Assembly: GCA_963932465.1 (NCBI GenBank)
Contig: OZ010800.1
Location: 31,808,852-31,872,851 of the forward strand
DNA length: 64,000 nt
Origin: Maratus speciosus
Taxonomy: Eukaryota; Arthropoda; Arachnida; Araneae; Salticidae
Reading direction: 5' to 3'
A program made the position numbers and the translations under genes. The notes below the pieces were generated by a model. The model worked only from the letters and a program-made list of their open reading frames with translations. It searched no databases and was not told where the DNA came from. This document shows, in pieces, positions 36,157 to 45,804 of the stretch (position 1 is the first letter of the stretch; each line of letters opens with the position of its first letter).

Positions 36157-36998
36157 TGTTGACAATAGTCTTGGCTTAATTAAAAAGTATTTGATTAACA
36201 GAACTTTGCCTGTAGCAAGACTTTACTACCTGACTAGGTTCTCACGGGTAAAAAACCATTCATCTTGAAGTTACAAAAGAGAATATTTCGAAGTGACTGA
36301 GGTCCAATGTTTCGTGACGTTGGAAATTATTCACGGCTCATCCCTTATGGATAGTTTTCTCCTTCAAGTGTCCTCTTCGGGGAGAGAGTGTCAGCCGCTC
36401 GGAGACGGAAATTGGCAACGGTGCCTAGGGAGGAGGAAGGAGGCTTTTGGGAGAACGCCGGGATTGAGCGGATTGGATAAGGAAGATCCAATGCGTTTTG
36501 AGGGAGGAGAGAAGATGGGGATGAGAGGGACGGATTTGGAGAGAAGAGAGGAGTCTGATTTTGGATCGCATACAGTGAGGCCGGGGATAATTCCCAGCAG
36601 GTAGAGAGGAGGTGAGCTTCGCGTACGGCATGGCTGGAGAACAGAGACTTAGAGTGGCTAGAAAGTAGCGAAAAATATTTGTGTGTAGACTTGTGTGAGA
36701 ATATTTGCAGACTGCCCAGGCAGGCAAGTTTCTTTTGAGAGACACCAGTCTCATCTAAACTTGGACATTCTAGTAAGACATTTTTTCCAGAGACGTCAGT
36801 CTCACATTTCAAGAGACTTTATACTAAAAATAAACTCTGTAGCAAAGAGCTCTTCTTGTTTACAATTGATGCGAACCCAAAAACATTATATGTAAATCTT
36901 GTTATTTAGTCTAGAATAAAATATTCGAAGATTTAAAAAAAGAGAGTTTCCCTGTCTCACGCTACCAGATTAATCAGGAGGCAGGTGAAAACCTTACA
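36157..36998 (+). repeat. 5' LTR (842 bp)
   Basis: Starts TGTTGACAATAGTCTTGG and ends CCTTACA. An AATAAA polyadenylation hexamer is at about 36915. A long open frame on the minus strand (36345-36812) and others in the LTR reflect its purine-rich composition and are not supported as genes. Confidence 0.92.
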
Positions 36999-36999
36999 G

Positions 37000-37016
37000 T
37001 GGTGGCAGCAGGTGTG
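37000..37016 (+). promoter_or_regulatory. Candidate tRNA primer-binding site
   Basis: TGGTGGCAGCAGGTG begins two bases after the 5' LTR, the expected place for priming, and starts with TGG as required to pair with the CCA end of a tRNA. Which tRNA it fits was not determined. Confidence 0.55.
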
Positions 37017-37107
37017 ATGAGTAAAGACTGAACACATTCAGAGAAAAACCATCAAAATAATAAGAAGGGCCACAATCAGGCCACAAGATCAGAGACAGAC
37101 GCCAGCG

Positions 37108-37437
37108 AAAGGAGTTCTTGATCCCAAAGGCAGGCTGACCAGCGGAACCCCAGAACCGAGGCGGTGGAAACAGTGAGAGGAATTCTTGACCCCAGCGGCA
37201 GACCGAACAGCGGAGCCCAGACCCGAAGCAGTAGAAAGAGGGAGAGAAATTCTTGACCCCAGCGGCAGACCGAACAGCTGAGCCAGAACCAAAGCGATAG
37301 AAAGAGGGAGAGAAATTCTTGACCCCAGCGGCAGACCGAACAGCGGAGCCAGAACCAAAGCGGTGGAAACAGGGAGAGGAATTCTTGACCCCAGCGGCAG
37401 ATCGATCAACGGAGCCCCGAAAGCGGCAGAAACCAGC
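37108..37437 (+). repeat. ~66-bp tandem repeat in the retrotransposon leader (5 copies)
   Basis: Five units of about 66-68 bp carrying 'ttcttgaccccagcggcaga', 'cgaacagcggagcc' and 'ggtggaaac' or a variant. It lies between the primer site and gag. The middle copies are nearly identical. Minus-strand frames of 106 and 176 codons here come from the repeat. Confidence 0.9.
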
Positions 37438-38284
37438 GACGGATTGACACCAGTAGTGCTGAGAGAGCCTAAGCCATAGGGAAACAGACGCCATTTCCAG
37501 ACGAAGGATCAGCAGAATCAACAAGGATTCTCAGGTTAGCACTCTTTTTTGTTCATTGCAGAGGTCTCGCTGTGTAGAAATTTTGATTTTTGAGGAAAAT
37601 TATTACTGATAACTATGTTATGTAAAGATTTTAAATTGAGGTTACAAAACCTAGAGAACTAAAATTTCAGATATGTGTCCAACTTAAAATCTAGTAAATT
37701 AATTGGATAGTTAATTCTTTAATGATAATTCTTTTGAATAAATTTAATTCGAGGAAATTAGTATTGATTAAGTCAATAAAGATAGTTTGAGATTCAAAAA
37801 TTAATGTACTATTAAATTGCTGTGAGGCTAGTAAGAGAAATGTTATTTTACAAGAGCATTTGATTTAAAATTCATGTTTTTAGGATTTTATAATAAGTCT
37901 AGTGTGTTAATTTAATTCTGCGTGAATTGATATTTAAAGAATCAATAAGGAATTAATGATTCTAAATGAATGTGATATTATTAAAATGCTTTGAAATGAG
38001 TAAGAAAATTTTACCTTACTAGTACACTCTTATTAGTATATTTATTCATAATTTTGGATATTAAGAAAATATTATTCGAAATTCAGAAAAAAGAGTTGGT
38101 GCACAATGTGTACACATGAAAGTGTAATGATAAGAGTTGTTTATCATAGTGTAATATTGCTTTTATGTTTATATTTTTATGTCGCGAAATTTTGGAAATA
38201 TTAAAATAAGGAAAGTAATTTAGAGGCATTAATTTATGTAGGAAAACTTTGTGTATTTTTTGTGTAAACATTACTGGCCTTGGG

Positions 38285-39130
38285 ATGGCAACGTGGCAAG
38301 GGAAAATGAAGTGCGATCTGAAGGAGTTGGCGATCGAATTCGGAGCAGACATTGAAGAGTCATGTAATAGTGCCAAAATTATAAAAAAAAAAAAACTAAT
38401 CGAAACTCCAGATTATGATGAACCTCTGGCATTAGCCCAATTAAAAACTATACAGAAAGATATATTGGAAAGAGAAAACCAAGAGAAACTGGAGCGGGAC
38501 AGAGATAGGATCTTCGAAAGGGAAGAAAAATTGAAAGCGTTAGAACGAGAGCATGAATTAGCAAAATTAAGGTTAGAGCGGGAACCAGATGCAATTAATT
38601 TCGCCTGTAACCAAAACGAAAGAGAGCCAAATATATCTTTGAAATCGGTTCTACCCAAATTCGACCATGAAAAGTCTGAAATTTCTATTTATTTGAGTTT
38701 ATTTGAGAGGCAAGCGCAAAAGGCTCAAATTGAAAAAAAATCAGTGGGTCACTCATTTATTAGGATTATTACCTACGGAGTTAGGAGAGCTTATTCTACG
38801 AGAATCGCCCTCGCATTCAGACAATTTTGATCATATCAAAAAAAGTATTGCTGGAAAGATTTCAACTTTCGGCGGAAGATTTCCGATTAAAATTCGTTAC
38901 GTCACAGAAATCTGATAACAAAACTTGGAAAGATTTTGTGTACGAAGCTTCCAATTTCTTTGACCAATGGTTAAGCGGTCTAGAAATAACGACATATGAT
39001 CAACTTAGGGAAGAGATTATCACGGATCAATTAAAGCGTAAGGTTAGTCCGGAGGCTAGGCAGCATTTTATCGACGTATGGAGGTCTATAACCACTCCAT
39101 TTGAGTTAGCAAAAAAAAATTGACGCGAAT
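38285..39130 (+). pseudogene. gag (capsid) pseudogene of the LTR element
   Basis: An ATG at 38285 opens 'MATWQGKMKCDLKELA', the usual start style of arthropod Gypsy gag proteins. A charged coiled-coil-like segment (38440-38600) and a capsid region follow. The capsid part continues in other frames: 'WVTHLLGLLPTELGELILRE' at about 38742-38801 and 'AEDFRLKFVTSQKSDNKTW' plus 'LSGLEITTYDQLREE' and 'VSPEARQHFIDVW' at 38873-39082. Three frame breaks fall in A runs at 38733-38740, 38838-38844 and 39111-39119. In each, one base too many shifts the frame. The protein cannot be made as written. Confidence 0.85.
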
Positions 39131-39322
39131 GATTCGGCCAGGAAAGTCGTTAAGCGACAAGGGCCATCTAAATTCCATAACCCAGCGAAAACTTTAGAGC
39201 GAAATAAATTCGCGGGGCAATCAAAAACGGAAAGTTGAACGGAAGAGAGTAGGAAGAATTGGAGAGATAAAAACGACTCTTAAAACAGAAATGCAATTTT
39301 TGATAAAAGAAAGGAAATTACA

Positions 39323-39364
39323 TGTTTTACGTGCAAAAAAACAGGATACTATAGTTATTCATGT
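39323..39364 (+). pseudogene. Nucleocapsid zinc-knuckle remnant
   Basis: Encodes CFTCKKTGYYSYSC. The spacing matches the retroelement CCHC knuckle (C-x2-C-x4-H-x4-C), but the histidine position is tyrosine, so metal binding is probably lost. A stop at about 39236 interrupts the frame between capsid and knuckle. Confidence 0.75.
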
Positions 39365-39479
39365 AACGAGTTAAAAAAAGGCAGAAAAGGCCGAAACAGT
39401 TTACCATATCGCGTGTCTTCAAGACCTGGAAGAAGCGTTTGGTCCCTACGTCAGTCGCGGTTTAATTAAAGGGAAAGAA

Positions 39480-40276
39480 ATGACTATTCTTCGAGATTCC
39501 GGAAGTAATCTGGATTTAATATCGGCTCACGATGTAAATGAGGACCAATTTACGGGTGAAAGTGTATGGATTAAACAGGCATTAGTTAGTAAACTTCGGT
39601 GTTTGCCTATTGTAGAAATAGAAATTAATCTGTGTACCGGTGTACTATAAGAACCAAGGCGGCCGCAGTAGATAAAGAAACGTACATGGTTCAGTATTTG
39701 TTAGGGAACAAAGCGCAGCAATTGATTGATAGGTGGAGACGATACCCGCATTCAATCATCGCAGTTCGCACTGGGCAGCGGGCGCACCCAGAAAAGGCGA
39801 GTATTAAAACCAAAACTAGATCGCAGAGCACGGCCATTCCCCCTACCGCGAGAGAGGAGCAAATAACCAGCGCCGAGGTAGAGGGAGGAAAATTAAGTGT
39901 GACTCCCCCGATGCCTGAGATGGACCCAGAGGAGAAGATCGTTGTCGAAAAGGTAAAGGAAATTTTTCTACCTGCAGTTGGGAGCGCGCATACAGTAGCG
40001 AATTTGAATCCTGTTAACGTACAGGTTTTGAACTTGGCTGAGAGTGATGATTTAGCTGGAAGGGTGGGGAGAGTCGAGACTTTAAAATTCAACCCCACGG
40101 ATGCAGTGCGAGATGGAGGAGGCAGTTTAGAAACAGAGAAAGAGCAAGATACTTCTCTACGGTTAAGCGCGACCGTACCGTGGTATGAAAACTTGATCCT
40201 AAGAAACAAAGAAAATGGGGTGACGCTCAAGAGAGTGTCAAGTTTGATTGTGTTAGGCAGAGAGTGGACGAGGTGA
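39480..40276 (+). pseudogene. Aspartic protease and downstream linker remnant
   Basis: 'MTILRDSGSNLDLIS' at 39480 has the D-S-G triad of retroelement aspartic proteases (codons 39495-39503). After a frame change, 39632-40276 is open for 214 codons. It begins with protease-end-like sequence ('KETYMVQYLLGNKAQQLID') and continues into a charged linker ('KTKTRSQS') of unknown role. The reverse transcriptase that should follow is missing. Confidence 0.65.
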
Positions 40277-41294
40277 AATCGCATTTTGAAATGAAAGAGG
40301 CGTTGGAGTTTAAGAAAATAAAAGATCCCAGGGATATTGACCGAGAACAAATGGTAACCCCGTTGAAAGTCAAAGGAGATATTTTATCCTTATGTAAGGA
40401 GAGTGCAGGCGGACTTCTGAGTACAAAGAAATAAATTTATAAATTCTTGAATTGTTATTTTTGGGCCAAAAACCGTGAACGAAATTAAAAGGTTATACGA
40501 GAGATGGAAGAGAGGTGAACGTTCGAAGGGTTTAAAAATCGTACATGTATTGCATTTAATTAAACGTATCAGGCGATTTCAGGAATTAGTAGTGAAAACG
40601 GGGACGAAAACTCGTGATGTTAGGAAAAGGAGGGGTGTTTTCCCTATAAATCCAGGAGATAACTATTTGAGTACGCACGACTTAGATTAGGCGCTAGAAG
40701 GCAAGACAATTCGGAGTATGATATTCCTAAGATTTTTCGCCTTTCGTATTTAAACAACGCGAAAAATGTTTCCGGTTTTTGGAGTAATCATAGAGGGCAG
40801 AGAGGAATTGTGTTAAACCGCATCAGAGGAGTAAAAATGAAAGTGAAACTAACTAGGGGCAAATCAGCGCAGCGTACGAATAAATATTGGGTAAGGTTGA
40901 TCAAGAAAAACGCCGTAAATAGTCCAAGATTAATCCACTGGTCATTGATGCGGAAACCTTATCATTACTTTGTCAAGCACCGGCCCAGTACAGAAACGGT
41001 ATTCGATGAGGGTTTACGTAAGGTTGAATAACCGTAAGCACAAACTAAAACTTGTATACAAATTTTAATTGATTGCATTGTGTATTATTTGTGTTTTGAA
41101 TTTGAAGTAAAATTTGCAAATGACTACCAGCCATAACCAGCCTTATGGTGTGTAGGATAATAGGATTTAAATTTTAGTTATTATTTTGTAAAAAAAAAAT
41201 AGGATATCAGCGGCGAACCTCTGTAGTGAATGAATGTGAGTCTAACTTGGTCTCAATGGTCCGATTTTTTCCAGCTGTCCGAAAAATCGCTACC
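40277..41294 (+). other. Unassigned internal region, pol domain absent
   Basis: Short frames at 40475-40690 and 40810-41031 are lysine/arginine-rich and match no retroelement domain that could be recognised. No YxDD box of reverse transcriptase and no integrase HHCC or DDE motif was seen. This is probably scrambled 3' sequence left after a large deletion. Confidence 0.5.
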
Positions 41295-41306
41295 ACAGGA
41301 AGGGAG
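41295..41306 (+). promoter_or_regulatory. Polypurine tract
   Basis: ACAGGAAGGGAG lies directly before the 3' LTR, as needed to prime plus-strand DNA. Confidence 0.7.
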
Positions 41307-42166
41307 TGCTGTAAAGTCTTGGCTTAATTAAAAAATATTTGATTAACAGAACTTTGCCTGTAGCAAGACTTTACTACCTGACTTGGTTCTCACGGGTAAA
41401 AAACCATTCATCTTGAAGGTACAAAAGAGAATATTTCGAGGTGACTGAGGTCCAATGTTTCCTGACGTTGGAAATTATTCACGGTTCATCCCTTATGGAT
41501 AGCTTTCTCCTTTAAGTGTCCTCTTCGGGGACTTCGGGGAGAGAGTTTCAGCCGCTTGGAGACGGAAATTGGTAACGGTGCCTAGGGAGGAAAAGGGAGG
41601 CTTTTGGGAAAACGCCGGGACTGAGCAGATTGGAGAAGGAAGATCCAGTACGGTTTGAGGGAGGAGAGAAGATGGGGATGAGAGGGACGGATTTGGAGAG
41701 AGGAGAGGAGTCTGAGTTTGGATCGCATAAAGTGAGGCCGGGGATAATTCCCAGCGGGTAGAGAGAAGGTGAGCTTCGCATACGGCATGGCTGGCGAACA
41801 AGATAGCTCCTAGAGATTTACAATGTCTAGAAAGTAGCGAAAAATATTTGTGTGTGGACTTGTGTGAGAATATTTGCAGACTGCCCAGGCAGGCGAGTTT
41901 CTTTTGAGAGACACCAGTCTCATCTAAACTTCGACATTCTAGTAAGACATTTTTTCCAGAGACGTTAGTCTCACATTTCAGAAGACATTCAATGAAAAAT
42001 AATCTCTGTGGCAAAGAGCTCTTCTTGTTTACAATTGATGCAAACCCAAAAACCTTATATGTAAATATTGTTATTTAGTCTAGAATAAAATGTTCGAAGA
42101 TTTAAAAAAGAAAGTTTCCCTGTCTCTCGCTACCAGATTAATCAGGAGACAGGTGAAAACCTTACA
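41307..42166 (+). repeat. 3' LTR (860 bp)
   Basis: Starts TGCTGTAAAGTCTTGG and ends CCTTACA. AATAAA at about 42084. Has an extra copy of 'acttcgggg' near 41530 compared with the 5' LTR. A 173-codon minus frame (41493-42014) mirrors the one in the 5' LTR. Confidence 0.92.
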
Positions 42167-42171
42167 AACAC
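42167..42171. repeat. Right 5-bp target-site duplication (AACAC)
   Basis: Exact match to 36152-36156. Seventeen bases separate it from the receptor stop codon. Confidence 0.9.
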
Positions 42172-42188
42172 TCCTGCTGTTATAATCT

Positions 42189-42528
42189 TTAAACATGACT
42201 GCTGAAATGAGCATTTATGTTGTTCTGTCTAGGGCTTCTACGTATCCTGCTGTATGTCCCACACTCGGACATCTCTAGTACCATCTGTTGAGTTGTTCTG
42301 TCTTGTACGAGCTGAAACATAGTGCTACTATAGTACTTAGCCCCAGCTAATCCGCCATTGAACACCATGTCTCTTGTGATATCTTTCTTTTTGTTAACAA
42401 TTTCAATAAAACCTTTTCTCACCCGAACGTTGAAGTATCCATAAAATATGGGGTTCAATGCACTATTCAGCAGAGCAAATGTTTCAGCACCTATAATCAC
42501 AGCACGTGGAACCTTGATGGTATAGTTG
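42189..42528 (-). CDS. Class A peptide GPCR, terminal coding exon (TM7 and C-tail)
   Basis: The exon begins after an acceptor 'ttactttcag' (AG at 42529-42530) and ends with TAA at 42189-42191. Its first base completes a serine codon with the last two bases of the exon at 62795-63180. It then encodes 112 residues. TM7 is about residues 8-31 and contains 'LLNSALNPIFYG', including NPIFY at 25-29, the class A NPxxY switch. Helix 8 follows ('FNVRVRKGF'), then a hydrophilic tail of about 70 residues rich in S/T/R. The best family guess is the vasopressin/CCAP/neuropeptide S/GnRH-related group of peptide receptors. The ligand cannot be named from these exons. Open frame upstream of 42528 is intron. 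Confidence 0.92.
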
Positions 42529-42877
42529 CTGAAAGTAAAAAAAAAAAAAATAAATATAAGTAACATTTTTATTTGGTCGTACAAAAGAAACATACTACAG
42601 TAAGTTATTTCTTATACAATAACTTTCTTTTTACATTGAAATATTTGAAATAAAAATATTAGATTGGTGCAAAAATAATGCATCGTGTTACAATGTAACT
42701 TATTTTAAAAGCATTCTGTATATAGAATTTAAACTTAGTGGTTATGCATTATATGTCATTTTAAAGCTTATTTTAAGAACTTTCATTGTAAGTTATTTTT
42801 CAAAATTTTTTGGCTAATAATTGAGTAGAATCTGAGATGTCAAAACAAGATTTTCGTCAAATGTATTTTTACGAATT

Positions 42878-43474
42878 TAAGGGGACAAGGGACCTTTAAA
42901 CTCAATTTTTTATTGTTATTTAAAATTGCGCGGTAAATACTATTCAAGGGCACACTATATGCATTATGTCATATATTTATCATACTCAAAATTTAAAAAA
43001 AAATGAGAAAAATAAGATCTTTTCATGAATAATTTAAGCATTATGAAGAACTTTTCAAAATACCCCTTGCACATTCCATAAAATCTTATATAGTCGAATA
43101 AAAAAGTAATAAAAAATATATTTTTATGAAATTTTTCGCATTTTTGCATCCCTTTTCTGCAATTAACTATATTTAACTGTTCCAATTATATACAGTTTAA
43201 AAAAACTATGCGCAGTTTTATTTATATATATAAAATAAACTCGCAAAAAAATATTGGGAATTTTAATTGATATGGAATGCGCACGGGACATTTTGAAAAG
43301 TTCTTCATAACAATTAAAATATTCAGGAAAATACCTTTTTTTCTCAGAATTTTTTTTTTATTTATTGTGTGATAAATATATGCCATAATGCATATACTGT
43401 GCCCTTGAATAACATTTAAAGCGAAATAAAAAATAAAAATTAAAAAATTAGTTTGAAGGTCCCTTCTCCCTCTA
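42878..43474. mobile_element. Foldback MITE nested in mariner (~0.6 kb)
   Basis: The left end reads AGGGGACAAGGGACC after TA. The right end is GGTCCCTTCTCCCTC before TA: a terminal inverted repeat with four mismatches in 15. The arms pair over about 200 bp: 'ttcaagggcacactatatgc' on the left is complementary to the region around 43388-43410 ('gcatatactgtgcccttgaa'), and 'gaagaacttttcaaaat' near 43046 pairs with 43290-43308. Confidence 0.75.
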
Positions 43475-43479
43475 AACTT

Positions 43480-44110
43480 GGTCTAACAAACTGCGGGTAA
43501 CCTTAATGAAATTCGGGGCGGGGAAGCCTCAACGTAAGCACAGTTTAGCGTTGATTTCAAAAGTTTCATCGAAGAGATTTTGATCTTTACAACAAGGGTG
43601 GTTGCGGTCGTCCTTTTGTTGTTGACGATGATCACCTGAAGGCAATAGTCGATGTCGATCCAAGAAAACAAGTCGAGAAATTGCGAATGAACTCAACTAT
43701 GACAATGGAGGATATTCCATCTACATTTTGATCACGTGGTCAAGGTAAAAACTTCTATCGTAAAGAAGGGAAGGCTGTGTAGGCGTGTAATGTAAATCCC
43801 CCCTAGCCAATGAAATGGTTCATGAGGCAAAGTAGTAGTATCTTCCCTTCTTATCAGTTAGAAGTTCCTTGGGTAAATTACCGGTATCACGTGACATTTT
43901 TCAGCCTCGAACCCATATTTGGAATATTCTCCATTCTAGTATCATTCGCCACTTAGAGCAAATTGGCAAAAAGAAAAAATATAAGTTGTTGTCGAACGAG
44001 TCGAAAGATAAATCACGTCGGTCGTACAACTGAACCTCCAAAAGTCACACGCGTTGGCCTTATGCTTCTGCAGGCGATCACTAAGTTCTACAGGTTTCAC
44101 TAAGCTCGTT
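43480..44110 (+). pseudogene. mariner transposase pseudogene
   Basis: From 43549 the frame gives R, stop, then 'FQKFHRRDFDLYNKGGCGR' and 'PFVVDDDHLKAIVDVDP'. This is the second helix-turn-helix region of mariner transposases, with TGA where a tryptophan is expected. A frameshift then moves to 'TSREIANELN'. About 43950 gives 'LEQIGKKKK', another conserved stretch. The catalytic part is absent or unrecognisable before the right end. Dead copy. Confidence 0.85.
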
Positions 44111-44232
44111 TTTTATTGAAAAAAATTATTTATTGTAATGGCTCTTTCTTTGATTAAATATACTTAGTTTTTAAAAAGTTTGGAATTGATTTTGAATTGA
44201 AAAATCATGCATTATTTTTGCACCAACCTATA

Positions 44233-44750
44233 ATAAATTTTAACACACATCTGCAAAAAGTTCTCAGTTTATAGTAGCATAGTACTTATAAACGTATAAA
44301 TATAAATATCTATACATATGAATTAATTGAATTAATCCATCACAGATTAGAAGCTTTTATTTTCATATTTAATATACACTCTCCGAAAAAAAAAATCTCA
44401 AAATAGGTAAAAAAGTACGTGCAGCAAGTTGACGGAACACCGTTAAGATTGAAAGATATTTTTCGTTTATGATCAGTAATTTCCGTCCTTTGGCTGGAGA
44501 ATGTTAGAAAATTTCGGGTTTAGGTTCGCAAAATTTTCGCTATTCGACGGAAAACGTATATACGAAAAGATTCCATTTCTAATACAAAAATGTACTACAC
44601 AAGATAATTGCCGGAATGCCCTATATTATGGCGAAAATATAGCTTTAGACGGTAGTATTTCAGGGAATTTTTATGTTAGATTGGTAAGCTCTCAATTTTG
44701 TTGAAAATGGATATATTAAATCGAAAACGTTCCTGTTCCGATGAGATATA
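44233..44750. other. Intron sequence, nothing recognised
   Basis: A 67-codon plus frame at 44501-44704 shows no domain and no splice support. Confidence 0.45.
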
Positions 44751-44754
44751 ATCA

Positions 44755-45555
44755 ATTGAAAAATTTAATTAAATTTACAGATTTTTTTGGGAATGTAAAC
44801 GTGACTTAGAAATATATGTATTATAGAAATTATTCATTCCCGAGACACGTATGGGGGAGTATACTCGCATTGTTTCATTCAATAGAAAATTTTTTCAATT
44901 ATATTATGACAATTTTAAACAAAATAAATAATTCATAGTGCTTAGATTTCTTTGAAGAATCCTGTTAAATTTGATTTCTAAGAAAATCCATTCGTGAAAA
45001 AAAAAATATATATATACTTTAATTTTTAACAACAGATTAATTGAAAATCCCCTTTCACTTAAAAATATATAAAAATGAAACAAAAAGACGAATAAAACTT
45101 GGAGAAGATCAATTAACGGTTTACATTCCCATAACATATGCATACTGTGGTTGTGTTGTCTCAATCAAAGAAAAATTAGTTAAATTAACGGATATTTTGT
45201 GAATGTAAACGTGACATAAAAAAAGGTATTTTAAAAATTATTCGTTCCCGAGACATGTATAGCGAAGTATACTCGTATTGTTTCAGTCAATCGAATTTAT
45301 TTACTGTTACAACATTGAAAGTTAAAAAAAAATAAATATTTCATAGAACTTACATTTCTTTGAAGAATAACGTTAATTTCGATTTAATTTAGAAAATCCA
45401 TTAGCGTAAAAGAAAAAAATAAACTTTAATTTGCAACTAAAGTTTAATTACAGATGAAAAGAAAATCCCTTTTTACTTAAAAATATATAAAATTGAATCG
45501 AAAAAAGCGACTAAATCTTGGGGAAGATGGATTAATGGTTTACATTCTCATGTCA
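44755..45555 (+). repeat. Two-copy tandem repeat (~405 bp)
   Basis: Units share 'gaatgtaaacgtgac' (about 44793 and 45202), 'cccgagacatgtat' or a close variant, 'gtatactcg', 'tttctttgaagaat', 'cttaaaaatatataaa' and 'ggtttacattc' in order. The copies are diverged. Confidence 0.85.
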
Positions 45556-45559
45556 ACAC

Positions 45560-45804
45560 ATGGCTGCGATGGTTATGTTTTTTTACTTTTGATAATTTTT
45601 GTATGTATTTTTTAGCGCTGAATCCGAAAATTAATAATTTTTCCTATCACGTGAGGCCTTTTCGCAAATTATAATTTCCAAGATAAAAAAAAAATAGCGA
45701 AAATCTGATACTATAACATAGATGTGATGGTGGCGTTTTTTAATTTTTGACAATTGAGTTTTATGTATTTTTTAGCGCTGGATCATAAAATGATCTTAAT
45801 TTTT
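45560..45804. repeat. Left arm of a 13-kb inverted-repeat pair
   Basis: Contains 'ttttttagcgctgaatccga' (about 45608) and 'aaaatctgatactataacat' (about 45701). The reverse complement of this block, in the same overall order, is found at 58385-58705. It also has two internal sub-copies ('gtattttttagcgctg' at 45605 and 45765). Confidence 0.7.

Larger units (their letters stand above)
36157..42166 (+). mobile_element. LTR retrotransposon (Ty3/Gypsy-like gag), internally deleted, 6.0 kb
   Basis: Two long terminal repeats (36157-36998 and 41307-42166) begin TG and end CA and are flanked by an exact 5-bp duplication AACAC. The order is 5' LTR, tRNA-primer site, a leader with a 66-bp tandem repeat, broken gag, zinc knuckle, protease, purine tract and 3' LTR. 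The internal region is only about 4.3 kb. No reverse transcriptase, RNase H or integrase motif was found, so the copy is non-autonomous. The LTRs have clearly diverged from each other, including a 9-base duplication near 41523 found only in the 3' copy, so it is not recent. It lies opposite to the receptor gene. Confidence 0.92.
42659..44232 (+). mobile_element. mariner-type transposon, decayed
   Basis: The left end begins TTAGATTGGTGCAAAAATAA after TA (42657-42658). The right end is the inverted counterpart …TTATTTTTGCACCAACC near 44213-44228, followed by TA-rich sequence. These ends are of the well-known TTAGGTTGGTGC mariner type. The length of about 1.57 kb exceeds the usual 1.3 kb because a foldback MITE is nested at about 42878-43474. 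Transposase remnants follow at 43480-44110. The left end sits about 130 bp into the intron from the terminal exon's acceptor. Confidence 0.88.

Noticed and set aside
36345..36812. 155-codon open frame on the minus strand of the 5' LTR, with a 173-codon relative in the 3' LTR
   Set aside because: Both are antisense to the LTR and explained by its purine-rich composition. The frame is conserved only because the LTRs are copies. No domain, no splice or start context.
36994..37524. 176-codon minus-strand frame with repeated 'AAGVKNF' words
   Set aside because: It is the antisense reading of the 66-bp leader repeats (22 codons per unit), not an independent gene.
39691..40350. 219-codon minus-strand frame
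   Set aside because: Shadow of the plus-strand protease-linker remnant, which has recognisable retroelement sequence in the opposite sense.
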